Assembly (NCBI RefSeq): GCF_000353285.1
Contig: NZ_KB731324.1
Span: 700,577 to 764,576, forward strand
DNA: 64,000 bases
Reading direction: 5' to 3'
Origin: Leptolyngbya boryana PCC 6306
GTDB taxonomy: Bacteria > Cyanobacteriota > Cyanobacteriia > Leptolyngbyales > Leptolyngbyaceae
Below are positions 43,945 to 52,731 of this stretch, in pieces. The stretch's first letter is position 1. Every line of letters begins with the position of its first letter. A program made the translations under genes and the position numbers. The notes beneath the pieces were generated by a model, which was given only the letters and a program-made list of their open reading frames with translations, was not told where the DNA came from and ran no database searches.

Positions 43945-44373
43945 ATGTCACTGTCATCCGCCCAACTTCCACCCGCACTCGATCGTATTGTGCAACGTCT
44001 CGCTCGATCGACCGATCCGAAACGCAAATACGAACTTTTGATCACTCTGGCGCAACGCCTCAAACCGTTTCCAGAAGCGGAAAAAACACCAGAAAATAAA
44101 GTCGCTGGCTGTGCCTCTCAAGTCTTTGTCGTTGCGAACTTAGAAGATGACAAAATTCAATTTCAGGGAGACTCAGACTCGCAATTAGTCAAAGGCTTAG
44201 TGGCTCTCTTAGTGGAAGGTTTAAGTGGTTTAACCCCGCAAGAAGTTGTCGATCTTTCACCTGACTTTATCAAAGCAACTGGACTTGATGTAAGCCTGAC
44301 CCCCTCTCGCGCCAATGGTTTCTATAACATTCTCGCGAAGATGAAACAGAAATCGCAAGGGTTGATGAACTGA
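43945..44373 (+). CDS. sufE: SufE-like sulfur acceptor protein
   Basis: This 142-residue SufE has the conserved cysteine in VAGCASQVFVVA (residue about 53), which takes the persulfide from the cysteine desulfurase SufS during Fe-S cluster assembly. The family end pattern GLSGLTPQEVVDL..FIKATGL is present. It is encoded apart from any suf operon, as is usual in cyanobacteria. Confidence 0.93.
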   Translation: MSLSSAQLPPALDRIVQRLARSTDPKRKYELLITLAQRLKPFPEAEKTPENKVAGCASQVFVVANLEDDKIQFQGDSDSQLVKGLVALLVEGLSGLTPQEVVDLSPDFIKATGLDVSLTPSRANGFYNILAKMKQKSQGLMN

Positions 44374-44532
44374 TTAAATTTGCGCGATCGCTCCCTTATT
44401 TAGGGTTGCTGAAACTCTAATGTTGCGGCATTTCTGGCAATGTTCTCGAATGCAGCATTGTGTTATTGTTGCCGCTAAGCAAAATCTTGCCAGAAATCGA
44501 TCGCTCTTCTACAATTCAGTGCTAAAGCGCGC

Positions 44533-45858
44533 TTGTTGAATCCGTTGGAATATTATCAGCCTACTATCCCCGATTTACCCATTCATCCTATGCGAGCGCG
44601 TCGTCAGCGGCGTAGTTCTGATCTCAATCACATTCGAGATCACGATCGTGCCGCTCACGATTGGTATCGCTTTGTATTATCGTTTCCGCCACATTTAGTT
44701 CAGAAACACCTCAAAGATTTTGCGATTCGACCCGATCAAACTGTACTCGATCCGTTCTGCGGGACGGGAACAACTGTCGTCGAATGCAAAAAATTAGGCA
44801 TTCCCAGTGTCGGAGTCGAAGCGAATAAAATGGCGTGGTTCGCGGGAACCACGAAAGTGAATTGGCATATGGAAGCCGATCGCTTAATGGCTCACGCCAC
44901 TCAAATTGCAGAACTCGCCCATGCCAATCTGGATCAACCGTTACGCACGTTAGACGAAGAGCGATCGCAGTTACTCCTGAAAAATTCCATCAGCGAATTG
45001 CCTTTGCACAAGGCCTTAGTTTTACTCGATCAATTAGAGCAACATCGGGATGAAAACTGCGATCGCTACGAAAAACTCGCTCTGGCAAAAATTCTGGTCT
45101 ATTCGGTGAGCAATTTAAAATTTGCCCCAGAAGTCAGTGTTGGAAAATACAAACAAGATGCGCCCGTGATCGAACTGTGGCTGAATGAAATGCAGCAAAT
45201 TTCAAGAGATCTGCAACATCTTCACCCATTGAAAGAGATTCCTGCAACCGTTCACCATGCCGACTCGCGCAGCTTATTGCAAGTTTTAGAGCCGAACTCG
45301 ATCGATGCTGTGATCACGTCGCCCCCGTATCCGAATGAGAAGGATTACACTCGTGCTACCCGTTTAGAATCGGTCGTCTTGGGATTTCTGCAAACGAAAA
45401 TCGACCTACGATCGATGAAACAGGGGTTAATGCGATCGAACTCGCGCGGCGTTTACCGAACCGATGACGATGATCACTGGGTCGCGAACCATCCAGAAAT
45501 TCAGCGCATCGCAGCCGAAATCGAAGCCAAACGAATTGAACTCAAAAAAACCAGCGGTTTTGAGCGGCAATACGCCCGAGCGACAAAACTCTATTTCGGC
45601 GGAATGGCAAGACATTTAGCAGACTTGCGGCAAGCCTTGCGACCGGGAGCACAACTTGCTTACGTCGTCGGGGATCAAGCCTCTTACTTTCGAGTGATGA
45701 TTCGCACCGGAGAGCTGATTGCAGACCTAGCCAAATCCCTCGGCTATGAAGTCGTCGATATTGAGCTGTTCCGAACCCGCTTGGCAACTGCGACCAAAGA
45801 GCAATTGCGAGAAGAAGTCGTCTTACTCAAATGGAACGGGAGCGAATCGCAGTATTAA
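44533..45858 (+). CDS. Orphan DNA methyltransferase (N4/N6 amino type)
   Basis: This 441-residue protein has AdoMet motif I (LDPFCGTGTTVVECKKLG, residues 73-81 core) before catalytic motif IV (TSPPYPNEKDY, SPPY at 264-267), separated by about 185 residues. This is the motif order of the alpha-like group, and SPPY favours N4-cytosine methylation though N6-adenine is not excluded. No restriction endonuclease is adjacent, so it is probably a solitary methylase. The start is TTG at 44533; ATG 44590 is an alternative. Its 3' end overlaps the small convergent gene by 36 bases. Confidence 0.85.
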   Translation: MLNPLEYYQPTIPDLPIHPMRARRQRRSSDLNHIRDHDRAAHDWYRFVLSFPPHLVQKHLKDFAIRPDQTVLDPFCGTGTTVVECKKLGIPSVGVEANKMAWFAGTTKVNWHMEADRLMAHATQIAELAHANLDQPLRTLDEERSQLLLKNSISELPLHKALVLLDQLEQHRDENCDRYEKLALAKILVYSVSNLKFAPEVSVGKYKQDAPVIELWLNEMQQISRDLQHLHPLKEIPATVHHADSRSLLQVLEPNSIDAVITSPPYPNEKDYTRATRLESVVLGFLQTKIDLRSMKQGLMRSNSRGVYRTDDDDHWVANHPEIQRIAAEIEAKRIELKKTSGFERQYARATKLYFGGMARHLADLRQALRPGAQLAYVVGDQASYFRVMIRTGELIADLAKSLGYEVVDIELFRTRLATATKEQLREEVVLLKWNGSESQY

Positions 45859-46023
45859 AAAACCAGCGATCGTACATCCGATTGAAAATCCTAATAGCTT
45901 AAATTTTCCTTTCAAATCACCCTCAATGACGACGCTGAAAATCAAACTCGCGATCGTCATCAAACTCCCCAAGATCGTTGCTACTCCCCCGATCCAGGCT
46001 AAAATCAGCCACCCGATAATCAT
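45823..46023 (-). CDS. Small two-helix membrane protein
   Basis: This 66-residue protein has two hydrophobic segments (IIGWLILAWIGGVATILGSL.. and LLGFSIGCTIAGFLILRF) joined by a short charged loop (EGDLKGKFK). The family is unknown. It is convergent with and overlaps the methyltransferase gene by 36 bases. The reverse-strand start at 46023 has GGGAGGGG (complement of CCCTCCC near 46028) just upstream, a strong ribosome-binding site that supports it as real. Confidence 0.65.
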   Translation of the reverse strand: MIIGWLILAWIGGVATILGSLMTIASLIFSVVIEGDLKGKFKLLGFSIGCTIAGFLILRFAPVPFE

Positions 46024-46184
46024 AAGCCCCTCCCTAGATGTACGGTTATCTCTGCAATTATTACCCCAGTGGCGGATGGTTATTTTGTCAAATGCTTGTT
46101 ATCTTTTTTAATATCAAGTGTAGGATTTGAAACTGAGTCAGGGAATCCTCGAAGAATCATCCGGTTCGTTCAGGATAAACTACC

Positions 46185-46213
46185 TTGACAAAAGGGACAT
46201 GTCATCCTGTAAT
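46185..46213 (+). promoter_or_regulatory. Sigma70-type nblA promoter with internal palindrome
   Basis: TTGACA (46185-46190) and TGTAAT (46208-46213) are spaced by exactly 17 bases and lie 35 bases before the nblA ATG. The spacer contains the palindrome GACATGTC (46196-46203), a plausible contact site for a regulator that controls nblA during nutrient stress. Confidence 0.65.
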
Positions 46214-46247
46214 TGGTCTACTCTCTTTCATTTGGAGTGTATTACGT

Positions 46248-46445
46248 ATGAGTCAACCTGTAGAACTTTCATTGGAACAACAATTCAGCATTCGGTCGTT
46301 CGAGACCCAGGTGCAGCAAATGAGCCGTGAACAGGCTCAAGAGTTCCTCGTCCAGTTGTATGAGCAAATGCTGATGCGCGAAGCGATGTATCGTCACTTC
46401 CTGAAACAGCAATGGGGCTTAGAACCCGGCTCACCAATGCTCTAG
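46248..46445 (+). CDS. nblA: NblA phycobilisome degradation adaptor
   Basis: This 65-residue protein is a clear NblA: LSLEQQFSIRSFETQVQQMS, REQAQEFLVQLYEQMLMREAMYR (region 24-48) and FLKQQWGL. NblA binds phycobiliproteins and the ClpC chaperone to trigger phycobilisome breakdown under nitrogen or sulfur starvation. ATG 46248 has GGAG at 46234-46237; an upstream frame extension to 46185 overlaps the promoter and is rejected. A strong promoter lies at 46185-46213. It marks the organism as phycobilisome-bearing. Confidence 0.95.
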   Translation: MSQPVELSLEQQFSIRSFETQVQQMSREQAQEFLVQLYEQMLMREAMYRHFLKQQWGLEPGSPML

Positions 46446-47017
46446 TCTCCGCTTTCGTCGCGCGAGCGACCTCGAACTTTTGCTTTGTTCTCAAACGCAG
46501 AAAAGAGCAGGGGTGTGGGGCGTTCAAGCAAAACCCTTCCTGATATTTCGCTTCACTCGATTCAGTTTGTAAAATCTCACGACCTTCACACGAACTGCCA
46601 ACTTCCAAATCATCAGTGCTTATCAGGCACACAGGAAGATAGCCTGCCTGATGATTTGAAAAAATGTGCCGCGTTATTGTCGTTTGGGGCAGAGTCTTAA
46701 GCGGTTTGATCACGCCTTTCCTAAAGAGCGCTTAAGGCACTGGCGACTTTTTCGACCTTCTCCATTTCTGTCAGCGCATTGCGGAAATCTTCTTGAACCT
46801 AGTCTGTTACAGCGTTAGATGGCTAGGACAAGTTGATTGCTATTTCCCTCCAGGCAAAGCACGTTGGAGTTGAGCTAGCTTGAGCACTAGCACCCTTTGC
46901 CTGTTGTGCAGCATTGAAATTATTTCATGGTTTTGTGGGTAGTGCCACTCAACATACTCAATAAGTGTATCTAACGTGAATTTGGGATAAGGGATTTCGC
47001 CCCTGTGCCGATGCGAA
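46446..47017. other. Intergenic region downstream of nblA
   Basis: Along with the repeat at 47018-47121 this leaves about 770 bp without a convincing gene. An 11-bp inverted repeat CAAATCATCAG (46606-46616)/CTGATGATTTG (46648-46658) overlaps a competing one, ATCAGGCA (46622-46629)/TGCCTGAT (46646-46653), so alternative folds are possible. GTCGC/GCGAC near 46456 is a weak hairpin after nblA. Open frames here cross the palindromes and look non-coding. Confidence 0.4.
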
Positions 47018-47121
47018 TAGAATTCGCGGCTAGACAAACGAAGTCCACCGTCGTGGACTAATTTTTGAAGAGGGCTGTGAGTGCGCCGCCGCGCACTTTG
47101 TCTGTTTAGGCGCGAATTCCA
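47018..47121. repeat. MITE-like palindromic element with 26-bp inverted termini
   Basis: The terminal segments 47018-47043 (TAGAATTCGCGGCTAGACAA start) and 47096-47121 are inverted copies at about 21 of 26 positions. Inside are two perfect hairpins: AGTCCAC-CGTC-GTGGACT (47042-47059) and GTGCGC-CGCC-GCGCAC (47081-47096). This GAATTCGCG..AAGTCC..GGACT type of repeat is familiar from filamentous cyanobacteria. The element lies 98 bp from the 3' end of the glycosyltransferase gene. Confidence 0.7.
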
Positions 47122-47219
47122 TTCGCCAGCCGCCCAAACATTAACCCGAACTGACGTTATCTGTCGGGCAGAGTTGTGCGATCGTCTAGAAGCAATCCGC
47201 AGTCTAACGTTTGATTGCT

Positions 47220-49880
47220 TTAGCTCGATCGCTGATATTCCTGCCAAGCTTGTACGAGATTTCCTTGCATCAATCCTGCTACAGCATTGAGCGATCGTAG
47301 TTCTTTCAAAGCTGGATTGAGCGCGATCGCTGAATTTAAAGCTTTCTGAGCCGCTGACGCTCGGAAGTCATACAAATTCACGAAAGCAAGATAAGCATAA
47401 GAGATCGGGTTCTTTGCATCTAATTGCGTAATCCGCTCAAACGTTTCGATCGCAGGTTGAACGCGGCGTTTGAGGACATTGGCGAGTGCTAATCCATAGG
47501 CAAACTCAAGATTATCTGGCTCTTGATTGAAGCGGTATTCGAGAATCTGTCGAGCCTGCGTTACATAGTCCTGAACCGGATCATATTGATTGAGTTGACC
47601 CACTTTCTCAAAGATACGATCGAGTGCTTTGATTCCCTGCGGCATCGTTGTGGCAAGTGAGCGCAGTTGAGTCACAAAATCTAACTCTGGAGCTTCAGTC
47701 GTCGCAGTCGGAGCAATCGTTAAGCGAATGTCGGGAACATCGATCGCATAAGTCGCTTTCGTTTCACGGTTTAGATAAGCGGCAGTTAACGTGTAGGTTC
47801 CTTGAGCATTGGGAGGCGGTAAAGCCGCGAGACGTTCTGTAATTTGAAAAGCTGCCTGCTCAGGATGCGAACTCGGTTGTAGGTTGCCAAGCGCGATCGC
47901 ATGGTCATGAAACCAACGTGTCACAGGTGGATTTGCAGCAGTCGTCGCATCGTCTGCAACTCGGTTCCAAGTGAGTAACAGTAAGCCAGAGCGGAGCTGT
48001 TTCCAAGACCCTGACCAACGATAGGTTACAGGCATCGGTTTTCCAGGAGCCGCTTGATTGGGAATCCGGATTTGTTCGAGTTTGACTTGCTGGATCGGTT
48101 GGGGATGGGGAGCAACGCGGATCGGCGCAATCGCTCGGCGGTAAAGTTGAAGTTGAGTTTGATCCGGGAGCTTCCAAATTCGATGCAATTGGAAATCTGG
48201 GTTTTCAGCGATCGCAGTATTTAAAGCAGCATACGCTTGAGGTCGTCGAATTGCTCCTGAAGCACCGTCTTTCGTGACATACCAATTCAGCGATCGTGCA
48301 TCTTGTTCGACCTGTTTCACATTCGTTCCGACTTGCCGCCCGTACACCTGAAAGTTTCTCAGCGTGCCTTGATAGTTGAGATTGTGCTGATTAAATTCTG
48401 GTAGCGAAGGCAAAACTCCGATCGTCGTGACTAAAGCAGGGTCAGCTTCAATCACAGCATTCACGACATCCGCTTGATGCCAATCGCTCGCGAGTACTGC
48501 ATGACGTGCATGAGGAAGTTGCAGAAATTTCGGGCTGAGTTCGAGCGGCAATAAGCTGAACATCATCAAAATGCTAGAAAGCGCGATCGCACCCCAGCGG
48601 AAAATCTTTAAGCGATCGGGAAAAAGCAGCAGTCCTTGAGCAAGCAAAATCGCTAATACGGGCAGTAAAGGTGTGATATAGCGATCGTCTTTATTCACAT
48701 TCAACGAACAGAGCAGATAAGCGCCGATCAAAAAGATCAACAACCAACGCACCGACTGAAACCAAGCCTGATAAATTTCTCGTCTGTAACCTCTGCGCCC
48801 CATACCTCGATAGTCCAGAGTTTTGAGCCAGCGCCCTTCGACTTGCGACCATTGTTGTTCGATCACCGATCGCTTCCAATAGAGAAGCAATCCCGCGATT
48901 CCCGCCGCAAATAAGGGCACAGACACTAAACCCGGCAGCGCTTTGAAGTAATAAATCCAAGCTTCAATACTCGTTAAAGCAGGATCACCTTCTGCGATCG
49001 CACTATCAACGGTTGCTCGTTTTCCCGCAGTCAGAATAATTAACCAATTCGTGCGATACCACGGCAAACAGATTGCAATGGCGATCGCAATTCCCACTGC
49101 TAACTGAATGAATCGTCGCCAAGCTCTTTTCCGAAGGGAAACAACACTCAGCCACACAATCGGAGTGAATAAGAAAAATAGTGCGGGTTGTTTCGTTAAC
49201 AAGGAAAGCCCAAACGAAACCCCAAATCCTGCTGCATACAACCACGATCGCAAAGCAGAAATTTGAGGTAATGGGAAAGACTGCACGATCGCAATCGATT
49301 GAGTCACAGAAACAACGCTGGGCTGAGTCACGACTTGAGATTGCTGATCCGCAACCGGGCGAACCGTATCCGTCGCCCAAAGCGTTAATAGAAAAAATGT
49401 CAGTGTAACGATCGCACTCAGTGGAAAATCGATCAAGTAATCCAATCGGATTACAGACAGTCCTGGTAGCAATAAGCACAATGCTGTTGCCCATCGGGCG
49501 ACTTGGAGATTAAAGAGTCGAAGGCTCAATCCATAAACGGACGAGAGTAGAATCGCACTAAACAATGAATTGACTAACGTAGATTGCGTTTCCCCGGTGC
49601 CAAATATCTGAATAAAAGGAGTAGTGATTAAATATACAAGCGGTGGAATCTTAGAAGTCAAAAGCCAAACGCTTGTCCACCACTCTTGCGAAAACCAGCT
49701 TGGTTGCTGGAAGGCTCGCCAGAAATTCATTGCACCCGTTAAATACTCAGCTTGATCCCACGCTGGAACCGATCGATCAACCCAAAACCAAACGCGATCG
49801 ACAACAAAGCCGATTGCCCAGACCGTGACCACGATCGGAATTCCATTTCTCCAAGCCGAAGATTGCTGTTTTGCGAACAC
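47220..49880 (-). CDS. GT39/ArnT-type membrane glycosyltransferase with C-terminal TPRs
   Basis: This 886-residue protein begins with about 10-12 membrane helices and the GT39 hallmark of an acidic residue in the first periplasmic loop (VPAWDQAEYLTGA). A soluble beta-rich region (about 560-720) and TPR-like repeats near the C-terminus (FAYGLALANVLKRRVQPAIETFERITQLDAKNPISYAYLAF region 790-850) follow. It probably transfers a sugar from a polyprenyl-phosphate donor on the periplasmic side; the acceptor is unknown. It is read leftward; the GNAT gene upstream on the same strand ends 19 bases before this start. Confidence 0.85.
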   Translation of the reverse strand: MFAKQQSSAWRNGIPIVVTVWAIGFVVDRVWFWVDRSVPAWDQAEYLTGAMNFWRAFQQPSWFSQEWWTSVWLLTSKIPPLVYLITTPFIQIFGTGETQSTLVNSLFSAILLSSVYGLSLRLFNLQVARWATALCLLLPGLSVIRLDYLIDFPLSAIVTLTFFLLTLWATDTVRPVADQQSQVVTQPSVVSVTQSIAIVQSFPLPQISALRSWLYAAGFGVSFGLSLLTKQPALFFLFTPIVWLSVVSLRKRAWRRFIQLAVGIAIAIAICLPWYRTNWLIILTAGKRATVDSAIAEGDPALTSIEAWIYYFKALPGLVSVPLFAAGIAGLLLYWKRSVIEQQWSQVEGRWLKTLDYRGMGRRGYRREIYQAWFQSVRWLLIFLIGAYLLCSLNVNKDDRYITPLLPVLAILLAQGLLLFPDRLKIFRWGAIALSSILMMFSLLPLELSPKFLQLPHARHAVLASDWHQADVVNAVIEADPALVTTIGVLPSLPEFNQHNLNYQGTLRNFQVYGRQVGTNVKQVEQDARSLNWYVTKDGASGAIRRPQAYAALNTAIAENPDFQLHRIWKLPDQTQLQLYRRAIAPIRVAPHPQPIQQVKLEQIRIPNQAAPGKPMPVTYRWSGSWKQLRSGLLLLTWNRVADDATTAANPPVTRWFHDHAIALGNLQPSSHPEQAAFQITERLAALPPPNAQGTYTLTAAYLNRETKATYAIDVPDIRLTIAPTATTEAPELDFVTQLRSLATTMPQGIKALDRIFEKVGQLNQYDPVQDYVTQARQILEYRFNQEPDNLEFAYGLALANVLKRRVQPAIETFERITQLDAKNPISYAYLAFVNLYDFRASAAQKALNSAIALNPALKELRSLNAVAGLMQGNLVQAWQEYQRSS

Positions 49881-49899
49881 TCACACCTATCCCAATTCT

Positions 49900-50352
49900 C
49901 TAAAATGTATAGCTCATTTTGATGTGCGGAATTCCTGCTTCTTCAAATTCCTCTCCTTCAGGAATGAATCCAAGTTTTCGATAGAACTCAACCACTGCAC
50001 TTTGAGCATGAATTTGCACAGTCGCGATATTTTTGTTAGCCAAAAATTCTAAAACGGTTTCGACAATTTGGCGACCAACTCCGTATTTTCTTAATTCAGG
50101 TAAAACGGCTAATCGTTCCATTTTTGCAGTTTGGGGAGAGAGAAATCGAATTCTTGATGTTCCGACTGCATCTTGTCCAACCCAGGCTAAAAAGTGTACG
50201 GCATCTGCGTCTAATCCATCAAATTCTAGTGCGGCATCTACGCCTTGTTCGATTTGAAAAACACGTATCCGAATGCTTTGAATTGCCTCAAAATCGCGCC
50301 GAAAATCCGCGACTTTAATCGTAGGCTGAGCGGGAGATCGTTCGAGTATCAT
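49900..50352 (-). CDS. GNAT family N-acetyltransferase
   Basis: This 150-residue protein has a GNAT fold: the acetyl-CoA loop is at RKYGVGRQIVETVLEFLA and the C-terminal signature is AVVEFYRKLGFIPEGEEFEEAGIPHIKM. The closest pattern is the ElaA/YjcF-type subgroup. The substrate is unknown. It is divergent from the pentapeptide gene, with only 35 bases between the starts. Confidence 0.88.
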   Translation of the reverse strand: MILERSPAQPTIKVADFRRDFEAIQSIRIRVFQIEQGVDAALEFDGLDADAVHFLAWVGQDAVGTSRIRFLSPQTAKMERLAVLPELRKYGVGRQIVETVLEFLANKNIATVQIHAQSAVVEFYRKLGFIPEGEEFEEAGIPHIKMSYTF

Positions 50353-50387
50353 ATGTCAACTCAATTTGAACGTAGCATTTTCTCACG

Positions 50388-51659
50388 ATGAGACGACTTC
50401 TTCTCGCCATTTTCCCCGGAATTGCATTCTTTGCAACCGTATCACCTGCTAACGCTGCCAACCCGGATCATTTACAGCGGTTACTGAAGACAAATCAGTG
50501 TCCAAATTGTGACTTGAGTAACGCTGATCTCACAGACGCAAATTTATTCGGTGCAAATTTAGTCAATGCGAACCTCAAAGGCGCAATTTTAAAAGGTGCG
50601 AATCTTGGCTCGGCAAACTTTAGCGATGCCGACTTAAGTGGTGCAAATTTGCAGCAGGCTTATCTCGATCGAGCAACGCTCGAAAATGCCAATCTCACGC
50701 AGGCTAATTTGACCCAAGCCTATTTGAAGAATGCAACGACCACAGGTGTGCAACTTCGAGGTGCGACTCTGCGCGGTGCAAAACTTCAGAATGCTGATTT
50801 GATTGGTGTGAACTTACAGGGTGCAGATTTAAGCGAGACAAATCTCAGTGGCGTGTTCTTCAGTGGATTTCGATCGATCCGAAGCACTGCAATCCCCTTC
50901 TTTGGGTCTACGTACTCTCCTGCAATGTTTACTGCCCTAATTTGCCAGAATGCACCTTTCCCCAGTCCTGAGAAGGAGAACGAAGAGTTTCGGCGGCTGG
51001 GGCTAGAATTTGTGCCTGCAAATTTGGTTGGGAGCAATCTCGCTGGAGCAAATCTTGCGGGTGCAGTCTTAATTCGGGGCAATTTGACCAATGCAAATCT
51101 CACGGGCGCAAACCTCAGGGATGCTTGTTTGATTCAAGGAAATTTGAGAGGAGCAGTGCTCGATCGTGCTGATTTACAATCTGCCTTATTAAAAGCCGCA
51201 ATTCTAGAAGGGGCGAGCCTAAAAGAGACCCGCAATGCCAATTTAGCCGAGGCATTTCAAAACGAAACCGATGCCCGACAAAAGGAAGCCGAAGCCCAGA
51301 CGCTTCCGAATGTACAAGCGATGATGCGCGCCCAGCAAGCTTACTTGCTGGAACATACCAAATTTGCTACTAAAGTTGACGAGTTACAGTTGGGATTAGA
51401 AGACTCTGAGCAATATGCCTATCGGGTCTTTTCTCAGGGCGATCGCACTCGTTTATCGGTCGTTGCTGCGGTTCCCAAAGCGGGCGGTTTCAAAACTTAC
51501 ATCGGTTTAGTCTCGACTTCCCGTGGCTCGCAGGAAAAGGTATCGATGACTCGTCTTTGTGTCAGTCAAGAAGCGAAGCCAGTTCTACCCAAGTTGCCTT
51601 TGAATGTGCCAAACAATCAGCCTGCCGCTTGCCCAACTGGGTTTCAAGCCATCAAGTAA
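50388..51659 (+). CDS. Secreted pentapeptide-repeat protein with pilin-like C-terminus
   Basis: This 423-residue protein has a signal peptide (residues 1-23, ending SPANAA). Two pentapeptide blocks (A(D/N)LxG) lie at about 40-155 and 210-285. A C-terminal domain (about 302-423) resembles the globular part of cyanobacterial type IV pilin-like proteins: [33 protein letters not shown].. and a cysteine pair (Cys392, Cys415) with CPTGFQAI at the end. The N-terminal pilin helix and prepilin cleavage site are absent, so it cannot be a normal pilin subunit. A surface or periplasmic binding role is inference. Confidence 0.85.
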   Translation: MRRLLLAIFPGIAFFATVSPANAANPDHLQRLLKTNQCPNCDLSNADLTDANLFGANLVNANLKGAILKGANLGSANFSDADLSGANLQQAYLDRATLENANLTQANLTQAYLKNATTTGVQLRGATLRGAKLQNADLIGVNLQGADLSETNLSGVFFSGFRSIRSTAIPFFGSTYSPAMFTALICQNAPFPSPEKENEEFRRLGLEFVPANLVGSNLAGANLAGAVLIRGNLTNANLTGANLRDACLIQGNLRGAVLDRADLQSALLKAAILEGASLKETRNANLAEAFQNETDARQKEAEAQTLPNVQAMMRAQQAYLLEHTKFATKVDELQLGLEDSEQYAYRVFSQGDRTRLSVVAAVPKAGGFKTYIGLVSTSRGSQEKVSMTRLCVSQEAKPVLPKLPLNVPNNQPAACPTGFQAIK

Positions 51660-51747
51660 ACAACTGGATTAACGGTGGAGTCGGGCAAGTTGCCCGACTT
51701 CAAGGATTTCAGCGCTAGAATCGATCGCGTTGCGCTTCAACGTCACA

Positions 51748-52017
51748 ATGCTAGAATCACTTCTCTCCACGACCTTATGGCTTTCGCGTCCGACGGTTGC
51801 CCAGGCTCCTGTACGCCAACCCACTTCTGAAGAGATCTACCAAGCGTGCACCCAAAATCGAGCTGAGACTCTGCCTAATCCCTTTGTCGATGTTTCTCCT
51901 CAAGATTGGGCATATAAAGCAGTTCTGACCATGCACTACTGCGGAGCTTTCCGAAAAGCTGCTCCGAGAAGTCTATTTGAGCAACCTGCTCAACCGAAAT
52001 CCTCAACTTCGCAATAG
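51748..52017 (+). CDS. Short secreted SLH-like protein
   Basis: This protein of about 89 residues starts MLESLLSTTLWLSRPTVAQAP, a short signal peptide. The body contains one S-layer-homology-like unit (NPFVDVSPQDWAYKAVLTMHYCGAF) common in cyanobacterial secreted proteins. An upstream TTG at 51730 would add six residues; ATG 51748 is preferred. A single SLH unit is too few for normal anchoring. It may be co-transcribed with the preceding pentapeptide gene, 88 bases upstream. Confidence 0.65.
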   Translation: MLESLLSTTLWLSRPTVAQAPVRQPTSEEIYQACTQNRAETLPNPFVDVSPQDWAYKAVLTMHYCGAFRKAAPRSLFEQPAQPKSSTSQ

Positions 52018-52053
52018 CGTGATATCCTATCGCAGTCGATCATCACGCCCCCT

Positions 52054-52614
52054 ATGATTGTTGAACAGCCCTCTTTGTTTACCAACGCTGATTGGTCAAA
52101 CGAATCTGCCTCACGTGAGCATTTAAACCTCAGCGAGTCTGTGCTCAAAGACTGGAAACAGAGAATTTTCAACTATCAAACAGCTCTGACTCCCCAACAG
52201 CAAGTCTCACTCTTTGAGTCGATCGAAACTGATCCGTACGCGATCGACCCGTTCAAACTTCCCCAACAAAACACCCAATTCTGGCGACAAAAAGCCGAAG
52301 ATCAAGGCGTTGCAGCCCTCTATTTCGTGATTGATTACGAACTTCCGATCGTTCTCTATGTCGGTGAAACCATCAAATCGAATCAACGCTGGAAAGGCGA
52401 ACACGACTGCAAACGCTACTTACTCAACTATCGGCAAGCCCACTACGACTATCAACTCCCCTCCTCACTCGGCATCGCCTTCTGGTCAAATGCTCCTGTC
52501 AAAACCCGCGATCGCCAAAAACTCGAACTCGCCCTGATCCAGCGCTGGCGTTCTCCCTTCAACAAAGAGAACTGGACAATGTGGGGGACACCTTTCACTT
52601 ATGGCAAGCAATAA
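52054..52614 (+). CDS. GIY-YIG-like nuclease family protein
   Basis: This 186-residue protein has a C-terminal half (about 85-180) that fits a GIY-YIG core: ALYFVID..VLYVGET at the first two strands, a following arginine/tryptophan helix (NQRWKGEHDCKRYL) and a distal glutamate helix ending in the family-like LELALIQRWRSPFNKENW. The N-terminal 80 residues are unrecognised. Such stand-alone domains are frequent in cyanobacteria with unknown targets. No methylase or integrase is adjacent, so a restriction role is not supported. Confidence 0.65.
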   Translation: MIVEQPSLFTNADWSNESASREHLNLSESVLKDWKQRIFNYQTALTPQQQVSLFESIETDPYAIDPFKLPQQNTQFWRQKAEDQGVAALYFVIDYELPIVLYVGETIKSNQRWKGEHDCKRYLLNYRQAHYDYQLPSSLGIAFWSNAPVKTRDRQKLELALIQRWRSPFNKENWTMWGTPFTYGKQ

Positions 52615-52731
52615 GTTCGAGAAAAATTCATTTACAAGAAAATCCGATTGTCTGCTACCTAAGACACTACTCATTGTTCAAGTCTCTTGATACGATCAGA
52701 ACTTTAAAACCCGACTCGGTGCGAAGTGTCT

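Noticed and set aside
46840-47247. Leftward 135-residue open frame overlapping the glycosyltransferase end
   Set aside because: It reads through the palindromic repeat 47018-47121 and overlaps the end of a good gene; no family features.
44533-52614. Restriction-modification system made of the 44533 methylase and the 52054 GIY-YIG-like protein
   Set aside because: They are over 6 kb apart with unrelated genes between, and neither shows operon linkage.
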